Source: Lamellibrachia columna
Taxonomy: Eukaryota > Annelida > Polychaeta > Sabellida > Siboglinidae
DNA: 64,000 bases
Direction of reading: 5' to 3'
Assembly (NCBI GenBank): GCA_963662155.1
Contig: OY759271.1
Coordinates: 37,560,345-37,624,344, forward strand
Position numbers and translations under genes: made by a program. The notes beneath the pieces are model-generated. The model saw nothing but the letters and a program-made list of their open reading frames with translations. It made no database searches and had not been told where the DNA came from. Positions 49,573 to 62,525 of the stretch are shown here, piece after piece (within the stretch, counting starts at the first letter, position 1; the number at the start of each line of letters is the position of its first letter).

Positions 49573-52500
49573 ATACTTGGAGGTTCAATATAACACAATA
49601 TCAGTTTATGTTAATGCTCAGAAAAAAATGTATTTACCGCTGTCCAACCTGCTGTGAAGTTTTCCAATTTGAAAAAAAGAGCAATGATGAACTTATTTTT
49701 TTAAACTCACCAATTAAACAAGATTATCAAATTTATAAATTAGTTGATATATGTTCCCAGTTTTGAATTTAGCTCTTCAAACTATTCTGATTATAATAGT
49801 TTCGACTTTGAAAATTATATTGATCAACTTCTACAATAATTCAACATCAAAATGTGATTGTTACACTAATTCAGAATTCAGACTATCTACAAGAATTACA
49901 TCTGAAATTTGATATCATCGCTGTAACATGGGCTGAACTGGATGTCATAGATGATTTGAATCTAACTGACTACAGTGCTTATCATGTAACTAGAGAAACC
50001 TGTAAGGGTGGTGGTGTTGCATTATATATACGCAACGAACTAACATGCAGACTACTTGAATAAAAATCCATGAAAGTTGAAAACATTTTTGAATGTATTC
50101 CCATAGAACTAGCCATAAAGAATCACACTAATGTTATTATCAACTGTATTTACAGAACCCCTGGTTCAAATTTAGATATATTTTGTGAAAAAATCAAACA
50201 CATTTTAAGTGATGTAAAAGCACTCAAAACAATATTTCTATGTGGGGACCTGAATATTGATTTGTTAAAGCATGAACACCATAGCAATACTAAAAACTTT
50301 CTTGATTTGATGTATAGCCTAGGTCTTTACCCTTTAATTGATAAGCCAACCAGAATTACAGACATTTCAGCTACCCTAATAGACAACATAATCACAAATG
50401 AATTGCGGCACAATATCACCTGTGGTATTCTGTTTAATGATATCAGTGACCACCTGCCAATCTTTGCATTATGTGAGTATCAAATAAAGAGAAATACTAA
50501 AATGGATACTCAGTACACTAGAGTAATAAATAAAGACACCATAACTTTACTTACACAAGAACTAAGCTTACAATCATGGGATGATATTTTAAATTTATAT
50601 GATGTAAATCAGGCGTATGCTTTATTCTTAAACAAGTTCATGGGTTTGTTTAACAAGTATTGCCTTATAAAAAGAATTTCACCAAAAAAGTTACATTTAT
50701 AAGAAACCTTGGTTTAACAAAGGTTTAAAACGTGCTTGTGCCAAAAAAAGAAGCTTTACAAAGCATTTGTCATATCCCGTTCACATGAAGCTGAATTAAA
50801 ATACAAATCCTATGAAAACAAGTTGATGTCTATATTAAGGTTCGCTGAAAAAGCATGTTACAGCAAACTGTTGGAGAAACAAAAAACAATGTAAAGGGAA
50901 TCTGGAAAATTGTAAACACAGTAATCAACTAACAATTCAATCCTTCAACATATCTTGTCTATTTCATGGGCAATGATAAAGAGATATGTGATAAGCAGGA
51001 CATTGCAAATGGATTAAATAATTTTTTTACAAATGTTGGACCCAATCTTGCAAAACAAATTACTCTACCTAAAAAGGATGTATCTGTTTTTTATTATTTG
51101 GGAAAAGAACTTCATAAAAGTATGTTTCTAAGTCCTGTTGATGACCAAGACATTATTAGAACTGTTCAAAATTTTAAGAGTAAAATGTCAACAGATTGTA
51201 ATGATTTAAACATGAGCATGGTTAAGAACATTATTGCTCATATTGTAAAACCTTTGATGCACATATGTAATGTTTCTTTTAACACTGGAGTATGGTGAGA
51301 AGGTGTGTTTACAAATTACAGACACCTTTCTTTGTTGCTCCAATTCTAAAAAAATCCTGGAGAAATTATACAGTGATAGGTTAGATAGTTTTCTACATAA
51401 ATATAATATACTCAGACCTAGTCAGCATGGATTTAGATCAAAAATGTCAACATCACATGCCTTAATAGAATTGGTTGAAGAAATTACTGCTTCTCTTGAT
51501 AATAATAAATATGCAATTGGCATATTTGTTGGCCTTAAGAAGGCATTTGATACCGTCAACCATAATATATTTCCAAAATTATACTTTTATGGCATTCATG
51601 GAGTTGCACATAATGGATTATGAGTTACTTGGAAAACAGAAGTCAATTTGTTCACTATGAAAACTGTGACTCAGAAGTACTCAAAATATGTTGTGGTGTG
51701 CCACAAGGATCTGTTTTAGGTCCGAAGTTGTTTATTCTGTACATAAATAATATTTGTAATGTTTAAAAAAAATTTAAGTTTATCTTATTTGCATATGATA
51801 CCAACATGTTCTACAGTAATAGTGATATAGCTGATCTTGTCCGGTTGACAAATATTGAATTAGAAAAGTTACGTGTATGGTTTGCAGTAAACAGGCTTTC
51901 TCTCAATATATCAAAGACAAATTATATATTTTTTGGAAATCGTATTTTAAAGACACACGTCTCTATACATTTAAGTAAGGAAGAAATTAGTAAGGTTGAA
52001 TGAAAATTTTTTTTATGTGTTTTGATTGATAATAAATTAACGTGGAAGAAACACATTTCTATGATAAAATCTAAACTCTCTAAGAGTTGTGCCATAATGT
52101 ATAGAGCCAGCTTTGTCATTGACAAATGTGGAATGCTGATTTTATACCATTCTTTCTGCCATACATCATTTACTGCACCGAAGTATGGAGCAATACATCA
52201 TGTACTGCACCGAAGTATGGGGCAATACATATGCTACTAATCTAAATTGCTTAGTATTGTTACAAAAAAAGGTTGTGCGTTTAATTTGTAGAGCTAAGAG
52301 GTTAGACCACACTTCTTGGTCTATTCTCCGAGTTACGTATCCTGAAAGTACCAGATATTGTGGAAATACGAATTGCACTTATTATGTACAAGGCAAATAA
52401 CAATTTGCTACCAGTGAATATACAAAAGTTGTTTACATTGTACAAGTCAGTCTACATAACCAGACAAAGTCCCACTTTAAAAAAAATTATGCTCATACCA

Positions 52501-52985
52501 ATTTAAAGAGAATGTGTATTTCAGTTAAAGGTGTAATACTATGGAACTCTCTTAACAGCTCTTTAATATGTTGTAGAAAGGTTCATCGTTTAAAAAAGAT
52601 ACACTGCTAACATTTTGGTTAGCTGTGTAGTAATGTAATATAAATATAACAGCTTGGGTGTATAAATATTGATTTATTGTAGCTACAAAAAAATAATTGT
52701 TTTGTTTATGCTGGTCTTTACATGTTATTCTTGAACTACGCTACAGTGACTATCTAGTCTAAACACTAATATTTCATTATTCATACTGAAATATAAATAG
52801 TTAAGTTGTAATTATGCATGTTGCATACTGTAATTATTTGCTTCTTGTCGTATTTATGGTAATTGGGCAAGTGTTATAAGTGACACACTTCTTGCCCTTT
52901 TCAACATCAACACTGTGGTTTATATTTTATGTTTGGCTATTTTTTGTGTTGTGTTGTTGAAATAAAGACCTGATATATTTCCTTT
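49573..52985 (+). pseudogene. PHD-finger LINE, 3' part (ORF1 end, endonuclease, RT)
   Basis: Continues the frame cut at 46497 with RKKCIYRCPTCCEVFQFEKK (last zinc-finger CxxC). The endonuclease follows (AELDVIDDLNLTDYSAYHVT, RETCKGGGVALYIRNEL, YRTPGSNLD, LCGDLNIDLL, ISDHLPIF), then the RT: SQHGFRSKMSTSHALIELV, FVGLKKAFDTVNH, CGVPQGSVLGPKLFILYINN, LFAYDTNMFYS, NRLSLNISKTNYIFF, KGVILWNSL. The FADD box is FAYD (about 51788-51799) and several frames are broken, so it is dead. AATAAA at 52961 ends the element. Confidence 0.83.
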
Positions 52986-53004
52986 TAAAAGCATGGGTCT
53001 GAAT

Positions 53005-53995
53005 TTATGGGGGAAAACTCCTTGATTGCCATAAAGTCAGTTAGAACTCTGATTGTCATAGAGTCAGTTAGAACTCTGATTGCCATAGATTCAGTTAGAA
53101 CTTTGATTGTCATAGAGTCAGTTAGAACTGTGATTGTCATAGATTCAGTTATAACTCTGATTGTCATAGAGTCAGTTAGAACTCTGATTGTCATAGAGTC
53201 AGTTAGAACTATGATTGCCATAGAGTCAGTTAGAATTCTGATTGCCATAGAGTCAGTTAGAACTCTGATTGCCATAGAGTCAGTTAGAAACCTGATTGTC
53301 ATAGAGTCAGTTAGAACTCTGATTGCCATAGAGTCAGTTAGAACTTTGATTGTCATAGTCAGTTAGAACTCTGATTGCCATAGAGTCAGTTAGAACTGTG
53401 ATTGCCATAGAGTCAGTTAGAACTCTGATTGCCATAGAGTCAGTTAGAACTTTGATTGTCATAGAGTCAGAACTCTGATTGCCATAGAGTCAGTTAGAAC
53501 TTTGATTGCCATATAGTCAGTTGGAACTGTGATTTTCATAGTCAGTTAGAACTTTGATTGCCATAGAGTCAGTTAGAACTCTGATTGCCATATAGTCAGT
53601 TAGAACTCTGATTGTCATAGAGTCAGTTAGAACTTTGATTGTCATAGAGTCAGTTAGAACTCTGATTGCCATAGATTCAGTTAGAACTTTGATTGTCATA
53701 GTCAGTTAGAACTCTGATTGCCATAGAGTCAGTTAGAACTGTGATTGCCATATAGTCAGTTAGAACTCTGATTGTCATAGAGTCAGTTAGAACTTTGATC
53801 GCCATAGAGTCAGTTAGAACTCTGATTGCCATAGATTCAGTTAGAACTCTGATTGTCATAGAGTCAGTTAGAACTCTGATTGCCATAGAGTCAGTTAGAA
53901 CTCTGATTGTCATAGAGTCAGTTAGAACTCTGATTGTCATAGAGTCAGTTAGAACTCTGATTGTCATAGATTCAGTAAGAACTCAGATTTTCATA
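53005..53995 (+). repeat. 27-bp minisatellite, about 36 copies
   Basis: Units of CAGTTAGAACTCTGATTGCC plus ATAGAGT, with several short units lacking GAGT. Starts right after the 3' end of the LINE at 52985. Confidence 0.95.
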
Positions 53996-54595
53996 TAGTA
54001 TTGTATCCACTTTGTGATGCGTAACAAATAATAATTATCATATCTAATGGAATTTTTATGTCTTAATGAATCATTACGAACACTAGAATGGCAGCTTCTA
54101 AATATAGAAAAGATGTAACATCATTATTTCTTTGCTGTACTTTAGTATTATTACATCAGCAGTATTATTACAGTATTATTCCATCAGCAGTATTATTACA
54201 GTATTATTACATCAGCAGTATTATTACAGTATTATTACATCAGCAGTATTATTCATAATACACATATGTAATGTTGATGTTTGATCAGCTTTCATTGTCC
54301 ACTCTGTTGGGGGTATGGCTGAAAGGTTAGGGCTGGTTTCTTCACACCTCACTGCTCCTGTTCACTCAACCGTGTAAATGGCTATAAGCACTGATATAAT
54401 AATGCTATTTATAGCCAGAAATGGATGTGATGCAATGTATGAGTGTGTTTCAGATGTAGTTGCTTTACTTTAGTTTTTATATTATTTAATTGACACATTT
54501 ATATCATGTTTTTAGTCATTATTATCTCCCAACGTGCCTCATCTTGTGGGTTGAAATCCATGTTTTTTGACTTGACATTCTGAATAAAGGTATTT
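53996..54595. other. Unassigned DNA with a small AT-rich repeat
   Basis: About four copies of a 28-bp unit with CAGTATTATTACATCAG lie at 54150-54255. Nothing else recognised. Confidence 0.5.
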
Positions 54596-54895
54596 TAACA
54601 AGATTTAACAAGATTGCCATCCCAAACAACAAGTTCCAGATGGCAAGTGGACACGGAAGCCATTGGCTTATCAAGAATCCAACAATGTTATCATCTTTGT
54701 GTAGCCCGCCCTTATGAGATATCTGTCAATTCTATTTTTAAACATATTCACACTACTAGCATTAACATAATCATTTAACAGATAGTTCTCCTAATTAGCC
54801 CTATAATTTTATTAAATACCTTAGTTATTCAGAGCAATGGATTGAAGTAGCAATCCTACATCGGAGTAACATATGCTTGGATAGATTCTTTAATA
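54596..54895 (-). pseudogene. CR1-like LINE 3' end
   Basis: On the - strand: a GVTLYIKESI-like thumb remnant, IIGLIRRTI, and the family C-terminus and UTR (CCATTGGCTTATCAAGAATC region, GATTTAACAAGATTTAACAA tail at about 54596-54612). Confidence 0.7.
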
Positions 54896-54906
54896 TATAA
54901 AGTTAC

Positions 54907-55380
54907 TCCACCTCCCCTTCTCCCTCGCCTCCCCTTCTCCCTCACCTGCCCTTCTCCCTCACCTCCCCTTCTCCCTCACCTCCCCTTCTCCTTCGCCTGC
55001 CCTTCTCCCTCGCCTGCCCTTCTCCCTCGCCTCCCCTTCTCCCTCACCTCCCCTTCTCCCTCGCCTCCCCTTCTCCCTCGCCTCCCCTTCTCCCTCGCCT
55101 CCCCTTCTCCCTCGCCTCCCCTTCTCCCTCGCCTCCCCTTCTCCCTCGCCTGCCCTTCTCCCTCGCCTGCCCTTCTCCCTCGCCTCCCCTTCTCCCTCGC
55201 CTGCCCTTCTCCCTCGCCTGCCCTTCTCCCTCGCCTGCCCTTCTCCCTCGCCTCCCCTTCTCCCTCGCCTCCCCTTCTCCCTCGCCTCCCCTTCTCCCTC
55301 GCCTCCCCTTCTCCCTCGCCTCCCCTTCTCCCTCGCCTGCCCTTCTCCCTCACCTGCCCTTCTCCCTCACCTGCCCTTCC
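54907..55380 (+). repeat. 17-bp polypyrimidine minisatellite, about 28 copies
   Basis: Units of CCTCCCCTTCTCCCTCG with single G/C changes. The + strand is almost pure pyrimidine for about 475 bp. It separates the ORF1 and 3' parts of what may be one CR1-like copy. Confidence 0.97.
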
Positions 55381-55404
55381 TAGACATTACATAACCTTTT
55401 AGTG

Positions 55405-55980
55405 CTAACTCAGCATTCAACATTCCCACGCACACCCGTGCCCTCATCGACAACCCTGACAAACTCACTCCCAAGAACTGCAGCACCCTTCCCAGTCAGA
55501 TGAAATCCATCTCTCATGAAAAAATCATCTCTTCCCACAAAGTTTAACCACAAGTCTACACAACCTACTCCCTCCTCCATACATACCTTCTGTACTTGTG
55601 TGTTGATCGCCATCCTCCTATACTCCTGATCCCTGCCCTGCCTCCCATTACTGGTAATATCCCCAACAACACAATCTGTCCAATCCGTGCCTCTTTAAGT
55701 GTCTTGACCAACCTCCTGTACTTACCAACGATGGCCGACGAATCCTCCTTCTCGGTATTGTTCGTTCCCACATGCACAAGAACAACCCCTCCCGTGCCAC
55801 CACCCATGACCTGTCCTACCTTTCCTGCTACATCTTCTATTTTTGCCCCTGGTAGGCATACCTTGACATCCTCTCCTCTATTTGTAACTTTATCTAGTTT
55901 CCTAATGATTGCCCAGGCTTTCCTTACCTTCCCTTGTGACACTACATCTGTGAAGCTTCTTTCCTGCCCTGTCACTCATT
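55405..55980 (-). pseudogene. CR1-type ORF1 esterase (SGNH) domain fragment
   Basis: IIRKLDKVTNRGEDVKVCLP, GAKIEDVAGKVGQVM, VVLVHVGTNN, YRRLVKTLKEARIGQIVLLG, GILPVMG, and after a frame break GCVDLWLNFVGRDDFFMRDG then FHLTGKGAAVLG. These are SGNH blocks III (GTNN) and V (DGxHL). Block I, normally GDSIIR, reads AWAIIR, so the catalytic Ser is lost. Confidence 0.8.
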
Positions 55981-56200
55981 TACCATGTCACTCATTTACC
56001 TTTCTCTTACTGCACTCTCTCAAGAGTCTGCCTCCTTCCATCTACCATGTCACTCATTTACCATGTCACTCATTTACCTTTCTCTTACTGCACTCTCTCA
56101 AGAGTCTGCCTCCTTCCATCTACCATGTCACTCATTTACCATGTCACTCATTTACCTTTCTCTTACTGCACTCTCTCAAGAGTCTGCTTCCTTCCATCTA
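55975..56200 (+). repeat. 78-bp tandem repeat, about 2.7 copies
   Basis: Units with ACCATGTCACTCATTT twice followed by ACCTTTCTCTTACTGCACTC and TCTCAAGAGTCTGCCTCC. Confidence 0.9.
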
Positions 56201-56424
56201 TCATCTTGTGTTCATTCTGCTTTACCGTCTTACTGAATTATCTTTCCCTTTCTCTTCTATTGTCAACCTCTGCTGTCTTACCACCTGGCAATTCATCTCC
56301 ACTCACCCATTTACCTTCCTTTTCCTGCCTACTCTGCCTCCTTCCATTTTTCTTCTGTTCCACAGTCTTCTCCATTCTCTCCCCTCGTTATCTTCACCCA
56401 TCTCACCATCTGGCAGTCAGAGTT
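56201..56424. other. Pyrimidine-rich unassigned DNA
   Basis: C/T-rich on the + strand; no repeat period or protein motif seen. Confidence 0.3.
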
Positions 56425-57160
56425 TTAAAAAATTATGATTTTTTAATTGAAAAAATCTGATTTTTTTATTTAAATCGTTTAATTTTTTTATCTGGTATAG
56501 AGACATTTATATATATGTTTGTATATATACTCTTTCAAATGTGTTCTATTCAAATCGATTTGGGTACTTGTCTTAAGAGGGTACATGATTTTTGCTTATA
56601 TAATTAGACAATGTCCACAAGGCCTCACCCCCTGTAGTTGCATAACCTGTCTGGTAAAGGAAAGCATGCTGTGTGTCTGAGGCTGTTCTCAGTCCCTGTA
56701 CCTGTTATAATTATTGTTTGTTGAGAGGGTGGATTAGCACTTGTCCATGGCTCTGTGTACTCTAAGGGTCTCTAACCAGACTGCAAACTGGTACAGTATT
56801 AGACAGTTGTAGCCCAGACTGTCTCACTTGAGTCAACATACTGAACTGGTAACAACTAGCACAAGCTCCAAATGGGCTTTAACTCAGGGCTTCTGACTTG
56901 AAAAGACACTTCCTCTTGAAGACAAGTTTGTGTGGCATTCAAAAAGGGAATAGCTCAAACATACACAATGTCATAAAATATTTGACTATCAGGTTATCTG
57001 GTGACAATACAACAACACAAGTGTGTATACATTGTGCTTTTATATTAAAAAAACATACAAAAATCCGAAATAAAAAATTATAAATCAATGATTTTTTTAA
57101 TTTTTAGGAGTGATTTAAATCATGATTTAAATCTAATGATTTAAATCTAACATCCCTGCT
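56425..57160 (-). mobile_element. Third copy of the hAT-like MITE family, reverse orientation
   Basis: The right end (reverse) reads CAGGGATGTTAGATTTAAAT; the interior matches the 785-bp element (GAGAGGGTGGATTAG, CATGATTTTTGCTTATATAA, CACAAGGCCTCACCCCCTGT). The left end is decayed. The insertion lies beside the CR1-like copy that follows. Confidence 0.78.
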
Positions 57161-57164
57161 AGCA

Positions 57165-58420
57165 AGATTGCCATCCAAGGCAAAGGCCTAAATGGCAAGT
57201 GGACAAGGAAGCCATTGGCTTATCAAGAGTCCAATATTTTTAATCTATGTGTAATCCGCCATTCTGAGATATGTGTCAGCCTTGTTTTTAAACATATTCA
57301 CGCTGCTAGCAGTTACACAATCTGTAGATAATTTGTTTAATTCATTGATTGTCCTCTGTTAGAATGAGTACTTCCTGATATTCAAGTCCTTTTCTTTTAC
57401 AGTAGTACAGAGAACAGTACCTCTCATTTTATAGTTTACATCCAAGTTTCCATGTCCTGTATGTCGGCATTTACATTTCACAAAATTAAACAACAACTGC
57501 CATTTCTCAGACCATTTAACCAATTTGTCTAGATCATTTTGTAAATGTTGTTTATCTCAATCATTTTAACCATTCTAAACACTTTTATGTCATCCGCAAA
57601 TTTCAGTACATTGCTTGTTATATTATCAATATAAGTCATTGATATATATTAAGAATAATAAAGGTCCTAAAATATATGACTCCTAATACTGATCCTTGTG
57701 GTACTGCACTCAATACTGATTTCCAGTTTGAAACCTCCCCATCTACTACAACACACTGTCTTCTGTCAGTCAGCCATTGTTCTATCCAATTGATTGTGCC
57801 ATCCCCGATACCATGGGCTTTTAATTTAAGTAGTAATCTTTGATGTGGCACCTTGTCAAAAGCTTTCTGGAAATCTAAGTAGATAATATCTTCTGGTGAT
57901 CTCTCATCTATCCACTTAGTGATTTCTTCAAAAAAACAACATATTTGTTAAGCATGACCTCACTTTTAGGAATCCATGTTGAGATGGATTTAATAATTTA
58001 TGCCTAACAAGGAAGTCCACCATATGGGGCCATATAGCTCCCTTATCCTTATCCTTGGTTATCTTCTATCCAGTGGTTAAATGTACTTGAACCCTTTTTA
58101 AATAATGGTATGATGTTTACTTCTTTCCATTCAAAAGGAACAACTCCCTATTTTAATGACAAGATGAACACTCTTGCATGTGGCATACTGATTTGTTCTA
58201 CTGTTTCCATTAGTTGTTATGGAGAAATTCCAATCACTCCAGGTGATTTATTGTCCTTCATTGCCTTTATTTTCTTAGCTACCATTTCTGGAGTTACAAT
58301 TAACTGCCCTAAATAGTCCAGTTTAGCCTCGTGAAATTTAGCAACTGGAACTGGTAACGAACTAATATCCTCTCTGGTAAACACTGAACTGAAGTATCCA
58401 TTTAGGTCTTCCGCCATTAT
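57165..58420 (-). pseudogene. CR1-like LINE, RT and 3' end
   Basis: Reading on the - strand: MAEDLNGYFSSVFTREDISS, YLGQLIVTPEMVAKKIKAMK, DNKSPGVIGISP, then after breaks LKLKAHGIGDGTINWIEQWL, VVVDGEVSNWKSVLSAVPQG and SVLG. The 3' UTR at 57165-57230 carries CCATTGGCTTATCAAGAGTC. Many stops. Confidence 0.82.
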
Positions 58421-58524
58421 CCATTTGCATTAGATAAGATTATGTTCTGGTTAAATTTTATATTGGGAAAATCGCATACACTTCTTATATATTTGCCACA
58501 TGTGATTAATACAAGTGAAAGCAA

Positions 58525-58895
58525 AGATACCCCAACCATACAGAGACACCCCAACCATACAGAAACACCCCAACCATACATAGACACCCCAACCATACAG
58601 AAACACCCCAACCATACAGAGACAACCCAACCATACAGAGACACCCCAACCATACAGAGACAACCCAACCATACAGAAACACCCCAACCATACAGAGATT
58701 ACCCAACCATACAGAGACACCCCAACCATACAGAAACACCCCAACCATACAGAGACACCCCAACCATACAGAAACACCCCAACCATACATAGACACCCCA
58801 ACCATACAAAAACACCCCAACCATACAGACACCCCAACCATACAGAGACAACCCAACCATACAAAGACGCCCCAACCATACAAAGACGCCCAACC
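58525..58895 (+). repeat. 19-bp minisatellite, about 18 copies
   Basis: Units of ACCATACAGAGACACCCCA with GAAACACCCC and GACAACCC variants. Confidence 0.95.
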
Positions 58896-59159
58896 TTGCA
58901 CAGTTCACAGCTACACAATATGTTACTACTATTAGAACAGAACAGAACTTGTTTATTTCATACAATAAATCATGCATAAGCAATTAACACAGTAATATTG
59001 GTTGTCAGTGTTGACTTGCATTTAACGTCATATCTGGTACACACCCAGTACTTGTTACCATTTGGCCCAGAGCACCTACACTGGAACTTGTAGTCTCAGT
59101 ACATGGCAGAATGCTTTCCATATTTGCTAGTCGCAAATTCGACCACATCCATGTTCAAT

Positions 59160-60045
59160 AATATTATGTAGATACAGATGGGAGTGCCAGAAGCAGAAGC
59201 CAGGATGGTGGAAGCAATGTATGAGAGAACAAAAGGAAGAGTTGTGGTTGGATCTGGGTTGTCGGAAGAGTTTCCAGTTAACATTGGTTTGAGGCAAGGG
59301 AGTGCCCTTAGCCCTTTACAGTTTATCATGGTGATAGAACTAATCAGCAGGAAGTGTTGGAGGAATGGAAGGGGGTGTTCAAGAAGCACGGACTGAGAAT
59401 GAGCCTAGAGAAGACAGAAGTGATGTGGGTTGGACACCAGAGAGAGGAGTTGAACATCAGGTTGGATGGTAAGGAGATCAAGCAAGTGGATTGCTTTGTG
59501 TATCTTGGAGGAATGGTTATGGAGGATGGGCATCCTGAGGCAGAAGTGCGACATCGGACACAAGCGGAGCGAATGCATGGAGAAAGGTAGAGGGAGTCAT
59601 GTTGGACAGAAAAATGGTTAAAAAGCTGAAAGGGAAAGTCCTGAGAATGTGTGTTACACCAGCATGCCTGTATGGTCTGGAGACAGTGGTGTTGACAGAA
59701 CAACAACAATAGAAGCTGCAAGTTTGTAAGAACAGCTGGGTTCGTCGAATAACAAGAACAAAGAGGGTGGACAGAAGAAGGATGAACGATCTGAGGAAAG
59801 AGGTCGGGATGCAATGCAGCCTAACAGGAATATTGGTGAGAAGCAGGATGAGATGGGCCACTTATTAGGAATGGATGCAAGCAAACTAGAGGTTGGCCAC
59901 AGCTGAGATGGGAGGACTGCGTGAGGAGGGACATGAGAAGATCGGGGGAGTATGAAAGATGGAGAGAGGGGTGGCCGATAGAAAACTATGGAAAGAAAGA
60001 ACAGAAAGAGTGGCTCGACAATACTTTACCTGACCTTCACCCCTG
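59160..60045 (+). pseudogene. RTE-like LINE, RT C-terminal part
   Basis: GVPEAEARMVEAMYERTKGR, FPVNIGLRQGSALSPLQFIM, a deletion that removes the FADD region, then EWKGVFKKHGLRMSLEKTEV, VDCFVYLGGMVMEDG, KLKGKVLRMCVTPACLYGLE and WVRRITRTKRVDRRRMNDLR. The order of QGSALSPxxF, KTEVMW, YLG and YGxE is RTE-like. It contains stops and frame shifts. Confidence 0.8.
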
Positions 60046-60379
60046 TACAGCAGGGAACAAGGAGGAAGAGCACACAGATACAGTGTTCTCAGTGATACTA
60101 AACATAGAATGATTCATGGTGAAAATATCTCAGCTTATAAGTAATATAACCACTACTCCAAAGAAGCCATGTACAATACTGCCAGTTACATGGATCTCGG
60201 TAAAACCATTTTTGCTTTTAACCACGTACAAATAAATTAATGCTCCCCCTCCTCGACTGGCTAATAACTGGATAATTTCAAAAGTAGCCGTAACGGGACT
60301 AGTTTGGGACTAGTATGATTGCTCCTCCAAAAAGTAGCCGAAACGGGAAAATAAAGTAGTCATAATGGGAAGTAGCTGC

Positions 60380-61450
60380 AATGTGAAGACTCCAGTTAAC
60401 TGCCCTAAATTGTCCAATTTAGCCTCCTGAAATTTAGCATCTAGAACTGGTAATGAATTAATATCCTCTCTGGCAAACACTGAACTAAAGTATTCATTTA
60501 GGTCTACCGCCATTAAAAAACCTTGTGATATTATATTAAAAACTCTTGCTGTCATTTTTTTTGTTACATGCTCATTTTTGCTCATATCTTCTTTTAGATT
60601 GTCCAATTTCATTCATAGCTGCATTAAGTGCCTCTTTATAATTTACGTAGTCTTCATCCTTTCTGGTACGCCTATGAACCCTCCACATAGTTTGCTATTT
60701 TTATAATAGCTTCTTTTGACAAGTGTTTCTTTCTAGACTGTTTTCCTTGTTTTTTCAAGGGAACAAATTGATCAGTGATATTGTCAATGACATATTTTAC
60801 AATGTTCCAAACATTTAATTGTTGTCTTATTCCTCGGCATGTTAGTCCAATCTAGCTTTGCTAAATATTTTTTCATATCTTTATATTTACCTTTGTGGAA
60901 GTTTCTCCTGTATTTTTTTATTTGTACTTTCTGATTTTACTTTGATGTCAAAATCTATTTGATTATGGTCACTTACCCAATGGCTCATGTATAGACAAAA
61001 CTAAATCTAATACATTCTCTCTCCTGGTTGGTTCTAGCATACTGTTGAGTACGGAAACTATCCTGAATTAAAAGTGCAAACTGTTTGTCCTCACCCCTGT
61101 ACTCTAGAGATTTCCATTGTATGTGTCCGTGGTTAAAATCTCTCATTATGATACATTCCCCTTTACTCACTTCCTTGATAGCATTTTGTATTTTTCTGTT
61201 ATGCTCTTCGTTTATGTTTGTACTTCGATAAATTAATCCAATAGTTAATGTTGAATATCCTGTAACTATATTGCACCAAACAGTTTCATTACAATTTGCT
61301 TCCCATGATTTGGTTATACCAATTATGTGAGGTTTAATATCCTGTCATAATGTTTAATTCTTTTTATTGTTTACTATGCTCCTTGCATTTAAACACACGC
61401 ATTTATAACGAGCTTCATATGTTTTCTGGACATTTTGTTACTGGTTTGTG
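60380..61450 (-). pseudogene. CR1-like LINE, endonuclease and pre-RT region
   Basis: On the - strand: KGECIIMRDFNHGHIQWKSL (endonuclease GDFNH with Gly changed to Arg, about 61140), then FNIISQGFLMAVDLNEYFSS and REDINSLPVLDAKFQEAKLD up to LGQLT at about 60385, where the homology stops. With the ORF1 pieces at 61.6-62.8 kb it forms one ORF1-ORF2 element in the right order. Confidence 0.75.
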
Positions 61451-61599
61451 TGTACTAGTGGCCTCTTGTCCTGTTTGAGGCACCTCTAAGTAATCCCGTG
61501 TTTCTAGTTTAAACAATGTTTGCTACCAAAAATATATTTTTTATGCTTCCCATGCCACAATCGACTACTGTTGATAGTTCATTAGCAAACACTGCTGCA

Positions 61600-61851
61600 C
61601 ACTTTCCACTAAGATGAAGCGCATTCCTCATGTACATATCAGCCCAACATCCCTCATGTGCATATCAGCCCAACTTCCTCTTCCCTACATAACTGCTGAA
61701 CTAACATGTTAATCGCCATCCTCTGGCTCTGGCAATTTCAATATCGCTGTCCCCTGGCCCTGCTTCCCATTACCGGTAGAATCCCCGACAGAATTATCTG
61801 CTCAACCCATGCCTGCTTAGCTCTTCTAACTACTTTATAATTCCCAATAGT
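61600..61851 (-). pseudogene. CR1-type ORF1 esterase, second half
   Basis: NYKVVRRAKQAWVEQIILSG, GILPVMGSRARGQR, MAINMLVQQLCREEEVG, and decayed MRNALHLSGKCAAVFA near 61600. It is separated from its first half by about 670 bp of foreign DNA. Confidence 0.72.
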
Positions 61852-62525
61852 TACGCACTATTAGACGCACACCCATCTTTTTGAGAAGTTAAACCATGCG
61901 CAAAAAAAATAGATTTTCAGGAGTGAAGGCACGCTAAACACAAATGACAGCAGTTCTGCTGCGGCTGGGCGTCACCTTGCGGACTCTTTAGAAATAATTC
62001 ATAGCGTGCGTTTTTAGCCACAACGTGGCACCACATTGCTATCTACTGGCGGCTTTCGCGAGATGTCTGTGGAAGTAATAGGACTAGCTTTTATTTATTT
62101 TATCACTCACTCGCCGTCAGCAAAGCGTGCGAGTTTGAATTGTCTATTTAATAATGACCAAAGAATCGAGTGGTGGCCGGCCAGCTGACGTTGTTTGGAA
62201 TTACAAAAACCGCGAATGGACGTGCTTTTTCAGTGGCTGTCTCATGCGTTTTTGTAGCATGTTGGTCGAGTGTCGTTTGGTTTGGTAGATGCGCTGAAAC
62301 TGCATCTTTGCTAAGTGCAAAACAAACAATGCAACACCTCATTGTAGGCTTTCATTAAGTTTATTTAGCACCATCAAAACAATTCGAAGTACATGTATAT
62401 TGGACAAACTACATCACACAAAACAAGCACTAGTTATAAAACATTCCCTAGAAGTGCCCGGCATTCTTCGCATAGTTCACAGTGGCGTCACACTGCGGAT
62501 TAACTTAACTTATTTCTTAACTATG
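61852..62525. mobile_element. Putative insertion (about 670 bp) splitting the ORF1 esterase
   Basis: The esterase reading ...TTAIV (first half) should join directly to GNYKVV (second half) but is interrupted here. The two ends share only TAGTTA in inverse, so the element class is unknown. No coding motif seen inside. Confidence 0.5.

Noticed and set aside
54976..55353. 125-codon Arg/Gly/Glu-rich frame
   Set aside because: 17-bp satellite read three units at a time (51 bp = 17 codons); no gene evidence.
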